Shown: one piece after another, positions 11,610 through 21,097 of the stretch | How positions within the stretch are numbered: the first letter of the stretch is position 1 | How the letters are laid out: each line of letters starts with the position of its first letter | From: Rhizopus sp. PT2906 | Lineage: Eukaryota > Mucoromycota > Mucoromycetes > Mucorales > Rhizopodaceae | NCBI GenBank assembly: GCA_025529335.1 | Contig: JAMYHX010000185.1 | Coordinates: forward strand, 1 to 64,000 | Reading direction: 5' to 3' | DNA: 64,000 nt | Position numbers and translations under genes: made by a program | The notes under the pieces: generated by a model | What the model saw: only the letters and a program-made list of their open reading frames with translations | What the model was told of the DNA's origin: nothing | Databases searched by the model: none

Positions 11610-12673
11610 TTATAAACCAAGTTGAGCAGCAAATGAAAGAGCTACCTGAGCTGCCATCTTGCGTCTTTCTTGGTCTGAAAGGGTTTTACCATGTTCTCTC
11701 ATCGACTGTAGCATTTGAAATGTTTTATCCAAGCCATCTTCTTCATCTATTGAACCAAATAGTTTACTTTGCATTTCACTAATTTCAGACTGAGACGGTA
11801 AATCTATCATAATATCACCATTAAACACTTTATAAATGCATGCTTATGATGTATCCAAATTTACCCATATCCTCCTCTTCTTCTTCTTCTTCTTTATATA
11901 GCTGTAATTCCTGAATTTCTATGTGCATATGCTGTACATGAGTATATGTTATGTATACTATTCTATATATTACCTCGTATCAGATCCTGTTCCTCTTCTT
12001 GTTCTGTCATCTTCTTTTTCTTCTTTTTCACCATTCCTTCCCAGAGATTGGTTTGAATGATATCCAATGCTAATTCAATGCCTACTTTATCAAATGGTAC
12101 ATCTGATTTTACTTCATTCATATCAACATAATCAAATGCATGAGATAAACACCAATCATTCATTTCTGCTGCCTCTTCTTCCTTTATTGAACCATAATTT
12201 ATGCACATTCGAATATTAGGCTCTGCTTGTTCTAGAAATGGTAACCACATCTTTATACTTTCAAAATGTTCTGTCTAATGATAACAATATAAGTCATCAT
12301 TGACATCCTTTATCTTGTTCTTACTTCTTTCATAACAAATACAAAGCAATCCACTGCCTTGGTCACTTCTTCCTTTTGACTATAGACTTTGGCTGTCTCT
12401 TGCTGATCTACTTCATCTACCCAAAGGTCGACATTGGCAGTATAATATTTTGTGTCAATCTTGTAAGGTATTGATATTCCTGTAATATCACCCTTTGTTT
12501 CTTCCAATCGTTTATCAATCAAGCTGTCGGGAAAAGGTGAATTCGATTCCTTGAAGAGATCTTTCTAAACTGTGTCAGTAAATCTATAATAATTGATCGC
12601 ACACACCTTTAACAAACTGAAGTGATTGTCCGTTTTGTTTACTTGTAACGAGTATTTTATTCTTTAAAGACAT
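11610..12673 (-). CDS. AAGAB: AAGAB/p34 homologue (alpha- and gamma-adaptin-binding protein, Irc6 family)
   Basis: Five exons: 12673-12605, 12564-12325, 12274-11974, 11918-11865 and 11827-11610, giving 293 residues (human AAGAB 315). The protein is a chaperone for assembly of AP-1/AP-2 clathrin adaptor complexes in the cytosol. It shows a degenerate Rab-like GTPase fold at the N-terminus (IDTKYYTANVDLWVDE, MWLPFLEQAEPNIRMCINYG, MNDWCLSHAFDYVDM) and the C-terminal helical domain (DKTFQMLQSMREHGKTLSDQ) that binds adaptins. An acidic Glu run precedes the last exon. Two introns are very short (40 bp and 37 bp). The first donor, GTGTGC, is atypical but is the only one that keeps frame. The start lies 73 bp from the start of the divergent NGL-type gene. 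Confidence 0.9.
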
Positions 12674-12746
12674 TAAAAGAAGGTATAAAAAAAAAGAAAA
12701 AAGAAAAGGATATACGCGACTTGAATTATTTTTGACATGTTTATAT

Positions 12747-14198
12747 ATGAGGCGTAGCAGGTTCATTAGGCTTTTTTCTACTTTAATGTCTGTTAACCCA
12801 CCACCTCGAGGGAAACCGATTGATATCGAAGAGCTAAAACGGCTCAAACAAGCTAAAAAGGAAGCCAAGAAGGCGCTCAATCAGTCTAAACTACCACCTC
12901 CTCCTCCACCCAAACCTTTACGTCGTGATTTCATAAGGGTCAATGACCAAGGCCACCGTCATCCCATCAGAGTCATGTCCTTTAACGTAAGGGAGTTTTT
13001 TTATATATATTTTATATCTAACCTATCCCTTTCTTATGTCATAGTAGATCTTGGCTCAAACGCTTATCAAGCGTGAACTCTTTCCTGATTCTGGAGATGT
13101 GTTGAAATGGGTAAATATACACAACTGTTGCGCAGCAAAAGAAGCTAATGACTATATAGAAAACGAGAAAACAAATGATTCTTGAAGAAATTGAGTTTTA
13201 TGACGCAGATATTATGAGTCTGCAGGAAGTGGATAATGTAGATACATTTTATAAAGAAGCGTTATCTAAACTAGGTTATGAATTGACATTCTACCATTAT
13301 CCTAGCAAACACCATGGTAATAATAATAATAATAATAAGTTATTAACTTGTTAATTCTAGGCTGTGCTATTGCTTTTAAAAAAGAAAAGTTCAGCCAAGT
13401 AAAATATGCAACGATAGATTACAATACAGATCCTCTCTGTCCTCCGTCCATTTTGACAGGAAATGTGGCTCAAATGCTAGCATTAACATCTAAAGAACAT
13501 CCAAACACTGGTTTCGTTATCGGAAATACGCATCTCTATTGGAGGCCGTCGTGCAACTATGAACGATTGAGACAGACTGTTATCTTTGTGAACAAACTAT
13601 TTGAATTCAAATCTGAACTAGATGATGATATACAATGGATATCGATGCTTTTAGGAGGTATGAAGAGAAAGAGAGAGAGAGAGAAATATGATATATTTTA
13701 TCACTGTATTCTTATCACCGAGTAGATTTTAATTCGACACCTGATGATCCAGTCTATGGTATTCTCACTGATCATGCCCTGAGTGATGATCATATCCAAG
13801 ATTTAAATAAGTCTCTAATGGTCACACTGACAAACCAAGGCGAGTCAGACGAAGAAGAAGAAGAAGGGAAATTAGAGAACAGTAATGGTGTATCTATTGA
13901 CCCTGATGCAGTGATTAGTGTTAATAAATTGGTATCGCTCTATAAAGGCGGCCAATGGAAAAGTGTGTACAGTTCTATCGCTAAAGTTCAACCAGATCAA
14001 AGTGGATTATTAGGTGAACCTAAATTTACAAACTACACTGCTGCCTTCAAGGGGCCTCTAGATTATATGTTTATACAACACGACATGCATATCAAAAACA
14101 TTCTCTTACTCCCCTCAGAAGACAATCTCAAGCCATCTTTGCCCAATAGAAATTTTGGCAGTGATCATCTTTGTCTGGTGGCCGATTTGGAGTTTTAA
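12747..14198 (+). CDS. NGL/CCR4-type RNA exonuclease (endonuclease/exonuclease/phosphatase fold)
   Basis: Five exons: 12747-12986, 13048-13110, 13160-13316, 13361-13657 and 13726-14198, giving 409 residues. The fold motifs of Mg-dependent EEP nucleases are in order: RVMSFNILAQ, SLQEVD (metal-binding Glu), NTHLYWRP, GDFNSTPDDPVY and SDHLCLVADLEF (catalytic Asp-His). The closest named relatives are yeast Ngl1-3, which trim rRNA or mRNA 3' ends; the RELFPDSG...LKW segment is typical of that branch. The first residues, MRRSRFIRLFSTL, look like a mitochondrial presequence, whereas an internal ATG at 12786 would remove it, so dual localisation is possible. A Pro-rich stretch follows, and an acidic insert is encoded at 13840-13880. 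Intron 3 contains a (TAA)n repeat. Confidence 0.9.
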
Positions 14199-14247
14199 TT
14201 TTTCAATAAACCTTTCTCCCCTTTTTTTTCTTGTTCAACATTTTACA

Positions 14248-16355
14248 ATGCAAGTTCAAATACTTGTTCCACGACAGGACAAAAGATTGACGCTTAATGT
14301 CGAAGAGGACGAAACAGTATCAAGCCTTCGAAAGCGAATAGCTAATTTGATTGAGCTGAATAAGAAGGACTTTTTACTCATTTCACTTGGAAAGATTGTA
14401 ATACATTTTAAAAACCCATATTCTCGACTATTATTTATCTCTGTTTTTAATAGTTAAATGATACCTGTACAGACAGTCAACCTGCTCTAATCACATCAAC
14501 CTATCGTATACGTGATAAAACTGCAGTGATTGTCCATATCAACAAGACACCTGGACGCGTCTCACCACCGGTCAAAAGGTCTCTTCCAAAGCAAGAAGAA
14601 AAAGAAAATAAACCGCGTAAGGAGGATGTCATACTTGACCTGAATATTGTCACTGCACCATATGAGAACTTTTATTGTACACGTTGTAATAACAAAGGCA
14701 AAAAGTGCCCCGAATGCGGCTGTCGTCAATGTTTACGAAAAACCGGGGATCCACTCGTAAGCTTGGACCTTTATATATTGAATGATTCATTAACCTATCA
14801 TATAGATTTGTGACCAATGTGATAGTTACTGGCATGCACAGTGTGCAGGCTTATCAAAGATACCAACTGCTGAATATTGGTAAAGAATAAAATGGACAAG
14901 ATTAACTGAGGGCCTCATTATTTTCCTTTTCACTGTAGGTATTGTCCAGATTGCATCAATACAGATGTGGATTTAATCATTGATAAAGAAAAGAAGGTGG
15001 CCAATGTTATGTCTTCATTGGATAACTTAATACGCATCAAAGAAAACGAATGTAACATTGGTATGTAGCTGTTGATTTCGTTTTCCTTTTTCTTTAATGC
15101 TCTTTTTTTCTGACCAGTGCCTCATAATCATGTCGGCAAAATCCCTGGTGTTTACTGTGGACAGACTTGGAACAGCTTGAATCTTCTTACCAGCTGGGGT
15201 GTTCACAGGTAATCAAAAAAAAGTGATAAACAATACAGGTATTGATGATTACCATCAGATGTATGTCATTTTCTACTCGTGTCGTCGGTAGTTATATAAC
15301 AGGAGCCACATCAATCATGCTCTACCGTAACTTGAGTGGATTGGAGACATTTGTGGATAAAGGTTATGAATTTATTATCGCTGGACGTAATATCACTGCC
15401 AAAAATGAACCGGATATGCTCAAAAAGATGCTCATACGTCAGGACAGGGCTTTGGCACTTACCTGTGATGCGCCATTGAATGAAAAGACAGGCGGTACGG
15501 CATATAATTGGAGAAACAGTCGACCCATACGTGTTGTTCGTGCAAGAAATGCAGCTCGTCCACCTAATGACTTTGAGCCCGAGCAAGGTTTTCGTTATGA
15601 TGGTATTTACAAAGTAGTTAAATACTGGCCTACAATTTGTAAGAAATATAAAAAAGGATGGCGAAATAATGTACTAAAAATTTACTTGGTAGTGCCTAAT
15701 CCTGATCGTGTCGTATGGAAATTTATGCTACGAAGAGACGATGACGAGCTAGCTCCTTGGCTATCAAAGGCTGAAGAAGAATATAAGAAGAAAGGATTGA
15801 GGATGATACATGAAGATGAAAAAGAAAATAAGAAACTCGTCAAATACAAGATACCCGCGCGCATCCAGAAAATGATGGCAGAGGATAAAAAGAACCAAAG
15901 ACTTTGGGAAGGCGTGAAGAAACTCGAATTCTACTCCGAATACGAGTTTTTGAATCACTTGTTTGAGAACGTGGTGACTTGCTGCAGTGGTGCATGTTCC
16001 AAGCCTATAAAGGTAATTTATTGTTTTATTTCTTTCTGATGCTAATGTACAATAGAATCCTGCTGTGACTCCATGTGGCCATGTCTGTTGCATAAAGTGC
16101 TTAAAACATACAAAAACAGAAGCTTGCTTTGTTTGCCGTGCACCTATTCTCAGAAAGGATATAAAGATTGACGAAGATCTGGTCAAAATATTGATGGCAC
16201 TTAATCCCACATATCAAGCTCAGACGGATAAAATACCCTGCCCTGCATTAGGATACGAAAAAACCAAAAGAAAGCGTACTACTACTACTACAACAACAAC
16301 AATGAAAATTAAGAAACCGAGAAAGAGATTGAGAGTTGTCATTGAAAGTTCCTAA
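14248..16355 (+). CDS. UHRF-type protein: Ubl-PHD-SRA-RING
   Basis: Seven exons: 14248-14397, 14454-14756, 14806-14879, 14939-15060, 15118-15208, 15259-16012 and 16056-16355, giving 597 residues. Domains in order: ubiquitin-like (residues 1-85), PHD finger with pre-PHD cysteines (about 110-165; CPECGCRQC ... ICDQCD ... YWYCPDC), SRA (about 200-380; GKIPGVYCGQTWNSLNLL, GFRYDGIYKVVKYWP, MLRRDDDELAPW) and a C-terminal RING (TPCGHVCCIKCL ... ACFVCRAP). The tandem Tudor domain of animal UHRF1 is absent; the Ubl-PHD linker is short and basic. UHRF1 recruits maintenance DNA methylation and ubiquitinates histone H3. Here the residues expected to grip 5-methylcytosine are replaced (see findings), and the first RING cysteine pair has wider spacing than usual. 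The tail is basic, probably a nuclear signal. Confidence 0.9.
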
Positions 16356-16447
16356 ATTATTCCCTTATCCTGCCGTAATGATTGTATATAAAGTAGTGGA
16401 TGATATTATGCATATAAATAAGGAGAGTTTCGTATTTTATTTCTTCA

Positions 16448-18051
16448 TTATATATGTCGATCTTTTTCTTTATCTGCTTTGTCATTGGGCCTAAAGAAAG
16501 ATAACCATTGCCAAAGACAGCTGAACCGTGACAGCTGTTGAAGATAGGTAGTCTTTTGCTCTTTTTCAGCAAGCATGGCAATGAGAGCACCACCGATACT
16601 ACTACCGTCAGTCGCGATTTCTAGCTGGATACGCTGGCTTATCTTGGGGCCAAACCAAGTGGTGAGAGACTGCTGAATACGGTTAGACATTGCAGGATAT
16701 TTTTCAAAGGTGGATCCGTTGATACCAATAACAATTGGCTCGGTTGACCTCAGTAGGTCGTCCTGCTGCTCGATCAAGGAGACCATGGCTGCGGCAGCTA
16801 ATTGAGCAGCTCTATTGGACACAGACAAACAGATTTGTGTGAAAATGTCGAGGTCATGTAGTGTAGGAACGTAATTATCATCTGAACTGAAAGAAAAGTG
16901 AGAACTGAAGCGAGCAAGTCGCTCTTGCGGGGCAAGTTCCAAACAACTAATAACGATAAGACACAGTATGACAAAAAGAAAATGAGATTACCTTTCGATA
17001 TCGCTGGGAATAGCCGTATCAAATTCCAAGGGAACGTCAAACTCCTTGGGTCGATGGCTTTGAAAGAGGTGACCTTGTTGGATGAGATCCAGGGCGGCCA
17101 GTCGAACAAGTTCGCCAATGTAGGCACCGGACATCATCTTTTCGTAAAGCTGAAACTTGGGCTGACTATGGCTTTTGTCAAGTTCGCGATCATACTTGTT
17201 GAGAGGAAGATAAGACTCGCTCCCAAAAATATCAATTTCAGTATTGATCAGCATTTTGCCCTCCTGCTGATAACCATGAAGTTTTGTTATTCGTCTCATT
17301 TCTTCTGGATAGGCAGCATTAACACCCGTACCATAGATGAACCCAATACGTGCATTTGGATTCGTGTAGGCGTGGGCCACAAGTGTTCCGACAGTATCGT
17401 TGACCAGAGCAGTGACCCTGACAGGAACAACCTATCTGACTGTGAGTTACAAAACAGAATTGTATGTCCGCCTTACTCTTCGTTGAAACGCCGCATGAAG
17501 CAGGTCGGACAGATCATGTCCTTCGAGACCCTTGATGGTGAAACCCTTTCCCATGCGCAGAATTTTTCCTTTAGAGATGCTCGTTTGGCTGTGAAATAGA
17601 TGAGTCGACTTTTTCGTGCCCCATCTCATCTATGTCTACCTTACTCTATAGGGAAACTCCAACAGACGCCCATCGACAAAGGTTTGGATGAACCTAGTGT
17701 GTGAACAAGTTGAGCAACAGCAAGAGCGATCCAATCAAAGAATTCAGTAGCTTCACTTGTTCGTATGGGATCATTTGGAGCAATCGTTTGACGGATCTGA
17801 GTGACTTTAACCTTGGACTGGCCTAGTAATTCGACAGCACACACACGAAGGGTGCTTCCCCCTAGGTCCAATGAAAGGAACGTACCTGTTTCCTGACCTG
17901 TAGGTAAACATGTGACATAAGAGGGGATCATTGTGGCCAGACCGGATGCTGAAGCTGTGTTTAGTCCATGATTGTACTCGGATATAAATCCTTGGACGAT
18001 GGCTTTGAATGTTTCTTGACTTAGTTCAAACTCTTTATGAACTGATTCCAT
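16448..18051 (-). CDS. Hexokinase family sugar kinase
   Basis: Four exons: 18051-17645, 17588-17477, 17431-16992 and 16946-16448, giving 485 residues, normal for fungal hexokinases. The enzyme phosphorylates hexose with ATP as the first step of glycolysis. Visible motifs: phosphate-1 loop LSLDLGGSTLRV, sugar-binding SFPIDQTSISKGKIL and KGF, catalytic Asp in LVNDTVGTL, IGFIYGTGVNAAY, INTEIDIFG, MSGAYIGELVRLAAL, and adenosine motif IATDGSSIGGALIAML. Differences from textbook hexokinase are GGSTLR for GGTNFR and GTGVNA for GTGTNA, so it may belong to a divergent paralogue group with altered substrate range or a regulatory role; the catalytic Asp remains. It converges with the UHRF-like gene, 92 bp between stops. 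Confidence 0.9.
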
Positions 18052-18488
18052 TTTTTGATATTAAGAAAGTAGAAAAGAAAAAGGGAAAGGAAGAGGAAGA
18101 GAGAGAGAAAAGGGAAAAAGAGAAAAAAAAAAAATCATATGCACTGTATTAGGTTATACTGAGAAATAATACTTTTTGTCGTACGAATAATTATGTAAGC
18201 TATTGATTTTCCTTGAAATAATACCTTTTCAATTAATCAGGGAAAATAGGGGTGTGGGGATAAATATAAAAGGTATCTTGTTATTTTTCCTGATTCCGCT
18301 CCAAGGAACCTCGTGGCCATCTTGCTTATTTGTCACGTTCTCCTTTCGTTACCAGGTCGTGACTTGATTTTAAGATCACAGGGTGATTAAAGTTTTATTA
18401 CCCATTTCTTCTAGAGTTTTTTTTTTTTTTTTTTCAAAGATAGAGAAGAAAATATTCTCAATAAAGTAGCTACCAAAATTAGCCGCAT
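18052..18488. other. Promoter-side spacer upstream of hexokinase
   Basis: The first 80 bp are a GA-rich tract, i.e. a pyrimidine tract on the hexokinase strand. The remainder is AT-rich, with a T15 run near 18418-18434. No gene is seen. The region ends at the left inverted repeat of the 1.3-kb element. Confidence 0.5.
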
Positions 18489-18681
18489 GTTACATCACTT
18501 TCTTTTTGTGTACGTTACTTTTCTCCTCTCTCTTCAATTGATTACACACTGTCATGAGATACAGGATTTGACCCTGATGTTTAAATAAAGAGCCAAGATA
18601 AAAGGCATATGCTGTTATTAATAGAGACGTATCACCCTCGGTAAGCTGTTAAAGTTGGACAACATATACAACTAGTTTTTG
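18489..18681 (+). repeat. Left terminal inverted repeat, 193 bp
   Basis: Begins GTTACATCACTTTC and matches the reverse complement of 19604-19796 at every position compared. It contains a CT-rich patch and an AATAAA-like stretch, but no gene. Confidence 0.9.
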
Positions 18682-19082
18682 GTGCTCTGTATGATAACAA
18701 AAAGTGTGAAACATTTTAATATTTTGTCCAACATGCTTTTGAGATGTTTATGATAAACTAGAAGGGCGTCTATATCCATAAGCTCATGTGAGGTGCTTGG
18801 GTATTGTCGACATTTGGTGTTGCCATTTATTTGATAATATTTGAGCTGCGGATAGTACAGGTGGTGCTATTCCTGTGTTTATGATCGGAGTAAATTTGGT
18901 AATGCTTGGCGTTATAGGGAACACTTGTGCGATGCAGTCTCTACAAATGTTGTTTTCAGGGTTCCATTTGACGCTGTAGATCCATTGTTTTTATTGTGTA
19001 TGTGTGCCAAGGAACAAGAAGACCGCGGGGGACTGATAAGAAATGTTTTACCTTTTCACAGTTCTCGAAAGAATGGACATAT

Positions 19083-19455
19083 CAAGAGTCGTAATAGCCA
19101 CGGTAGACGTTGTTACTTGCATTCTTGTTGACAGAAGCCTTTGATTTCGACGGTAGACTTAACCTTGATGACTTTACTCAGCGTCATTGCTTGATGGAGA
19201 CTTTGACTGTCCCATTCTTTTCTTTGCGTATTCGTGTTGCTAGTGCATGAACACTGGTATTAAACTTGACTAATTCTCACTCAATGTTGACCGAATCTAC
19301 TTCCAAGATGCCTTCAAAACGATAAGGAAATTGTCAAAGAAGCATAACTTTCAACGTTAAACTTCCATATGTGATCGTAGAATTTCCGTACTGGTAAGTG
19401 TGTAGGAATAACTGCTTTATCTGCATAAAGCTACATGTCCGTTAATATATCTGAG
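19083..19455 (-). pseudogene. Decayed reading frame inside the inverted-repeat element
   Basis: One minus-strand frame reads protein-like sequence for about 370 nt, with segments such as FPYRFEGILEVDSVN, FNTSVHALATRIRK and NGTVKVSIK. It is broken by five in-frame stops, all TGA, and a likely one-base deletion near 19083, after which another frame continues as DMSILSRTVK. The sequence resembles a repetitive family of uncharacterised Mucorales proteins as I remember it. No catalytic motif is recognised, so it may be a passenger gene rather than a transposase. Confidence 0.5.
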
Positions 19456-19603
19456 AATTCACTCAGTAGTTATTGACTTGATACCAAGCCCTGTTGGGAT
19501 TTCCATTCACTTCAAGAGATGATCTTTGTCCTTTGGAGCAGTTGTACGACTGGACCTGGCACCCTTTGTATTTTCCCTGGTTCGATCTTATTGATCTGAG
19601 TAT

Positions 19604-19796
19604 CAAAAACTAGTTGTATATGTTGTCCAACTTTAACAGCTTACCGAGGGTGATACGTCTCTATTAATAACAGCATATGCCTTTTATCTTGGCTCTTTAT
19701 TTAAACATCAGGGTCAAATCCTGTATCTCATGACAGTGTGTAATCAATTGAAGAGAGAGGAGAAAAGTAACGTACACAAAAAGAAAGTGATGTAAC
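19604..19796 (-). repeat. Right terminal inverted repeat, 193 bp
   Basis: Reverse complement of 18489-18681. Its outer end lies 185 bp from the stop codon of the GlcN-6-P deaminase gene, so the insertion sits immediately downstream of that gene. Confidence 0.9.
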
Positions 19797-19980
19797 TGTA
19801 TAAACACTCGAGACCCTTAAAGTAATGTGTTATGTCAGCAAATTAAAGGGGTCACAAATAAATTAGAATGTTATGTAATCTTGTTTTTATTTATTTATGA
19901 ATTATAGACAATGTACACTTTATGAGAAGGATATATTAATGTATGTGCATATCATAGAAAGAAAGAAAGAAAGAAAGAGC

Positions 19981-21097
19981 TTATTCGTCATAAGGACCGT
20001 TTAAAGGTGTTTGAGATCTTGAACTATAATTGAACTTTTTGAGTTGTTTAACTCCACCTTGAAGGGACAAGTTTTCAGGACCAATGAGTGATTGATGCAC
20101 GTGTTCAATAGATTTGAAGTACTTGACAGTCTATTGAGAGATATTAAAAAAACAGTCCCTATATAACCTTTCTTATCTTACCTTGACATGCAACTCAAGT
20201 GTGGCATCTTCATCACATACGATCAAACCCTTTGGATGCATTTGGATAGCAGAAACAGTCCACATGTGATTGACACCACCTTCGATACAGTTTGCCAATG
20301 CAATAGCCTTTATATATATACACACGTATAATGAATAAATATGTTGTTAAAAGCAACAAAATTGTCGTTTACCTTGTGTGCACCAGTGATGATGACGAGA
20401 ACTTCACGAGCATCCATAACAGTGCTAAAATAGAGAATGAGACTATTATCGTATTTGATCAACATAAACTACTTACGCAACACCAACAGTCAAGGCAAGT
20501 TTAGGTACTTTGGATACATCACCATCAAAGAAACGAGCGTTGGCGATAATGGTTTCATAAGCCAATGTCTTGACACGAGTACGGGAAGTGAGAGATGAGC
20601 CGGGTTCGTTAAAGGCAATGTGACCATCAGGGCCGATACCACCCAAGAAGAGCTCGATACCACCCACTTTGGTGATTTCTGCTTCAAACTTTTTGCACTC
20701 TTCATCTAAATCAGGAGCATTACCGTCCAAGATGTGAACATTTTCAGGATTAATGTCAACATGCATAAAAAGATGTTTCCACATAAAGGAGTGATACGAC
20801 TCTGGATGATCACGAGGTAATCCGACGTATTCGTCCATGTTGAAGGTAACGACATGTTTGAAACTGATTTCACCTGCCTTATACATTTCAACCAACTTTT
20901 TGTATACACCCACAGGCGAAGAACCAGTAGGTAAGCCGAGTACGAAAGGACGTGAAGCAGAGGGGTTAAATTGATTAATGCGTTCCTTCACGTAGTTGGC
21001 TTGAGGATGTGTAAGTTATCTATTATTGTTTTAAGGTAGTTAACTTACCAACATAGCTTGTTACTTCTTCATAGTCTTCACGAATAATCAATCTCAT
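19981..21097 (-). CDS. Glucosamine-6-phosphate deaminase (NagB/GNPDA)
   Basis: Five exons: 21097-21049, 20999-20477, 20424-20373, 20307-20182 and 20130-19981, giving 299 residues. It converts glucosamine-6-phosphate to fructose-6-phosphate and ammonia, feeding amino sugars from chitin turnover into glycolysis. Family motifs: MRLIIREDYEEVTSYVA start, FVLGLPTGSSPVGVYKKL phosphate loop, VTFNMDEYVGL with catalytic Asp, ESYHSFMWKHLF, and GGIGPDGHIAFNEPGSSL (general acid-base region), then MDAREVLVIITGAHKA and HMWTVSAIQMHP. The size and all motifs are those of the eukaryotic enzyme. A mobile element lies just downstream. Confidence 0.96.

Larger units (their letters stand above)
18489..19796. mobile_element. 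1.3-kb element with 193-bp terminal inverted repeats
   Basis: The ends 18489-18681 and 19604-19796 are inverted copies with no mismatch found on line-by-line comparison over 193 bp (outer end GTTACATCACTTTC). The interior (18682-19603) carries a decayed minus-strand reading frame but no intact transposase. I find no clear target-site duplication: the left flank reads CCGCAT and the right flank TGTATA. Long identical repeats around a dead interior suggest a non-autonomous D-N-A transposon moved by enzymes made elsewhere, or repeats kept alike by gene conversion. The superfamily is unassigned. Confidence 0.8.

Noticed and set aside
16898..17599. 233-codon plus-strand frame
   Set aside because: Antisense to hexokinase exons and running through two of its introns; no domain of its own.
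18480..19805. Target-site duplication for the inverted-repeat element
   Set aside because: Flanks CCGCAT and TGTATA do not match for any length from 2 to 11 bp, so none is reported.
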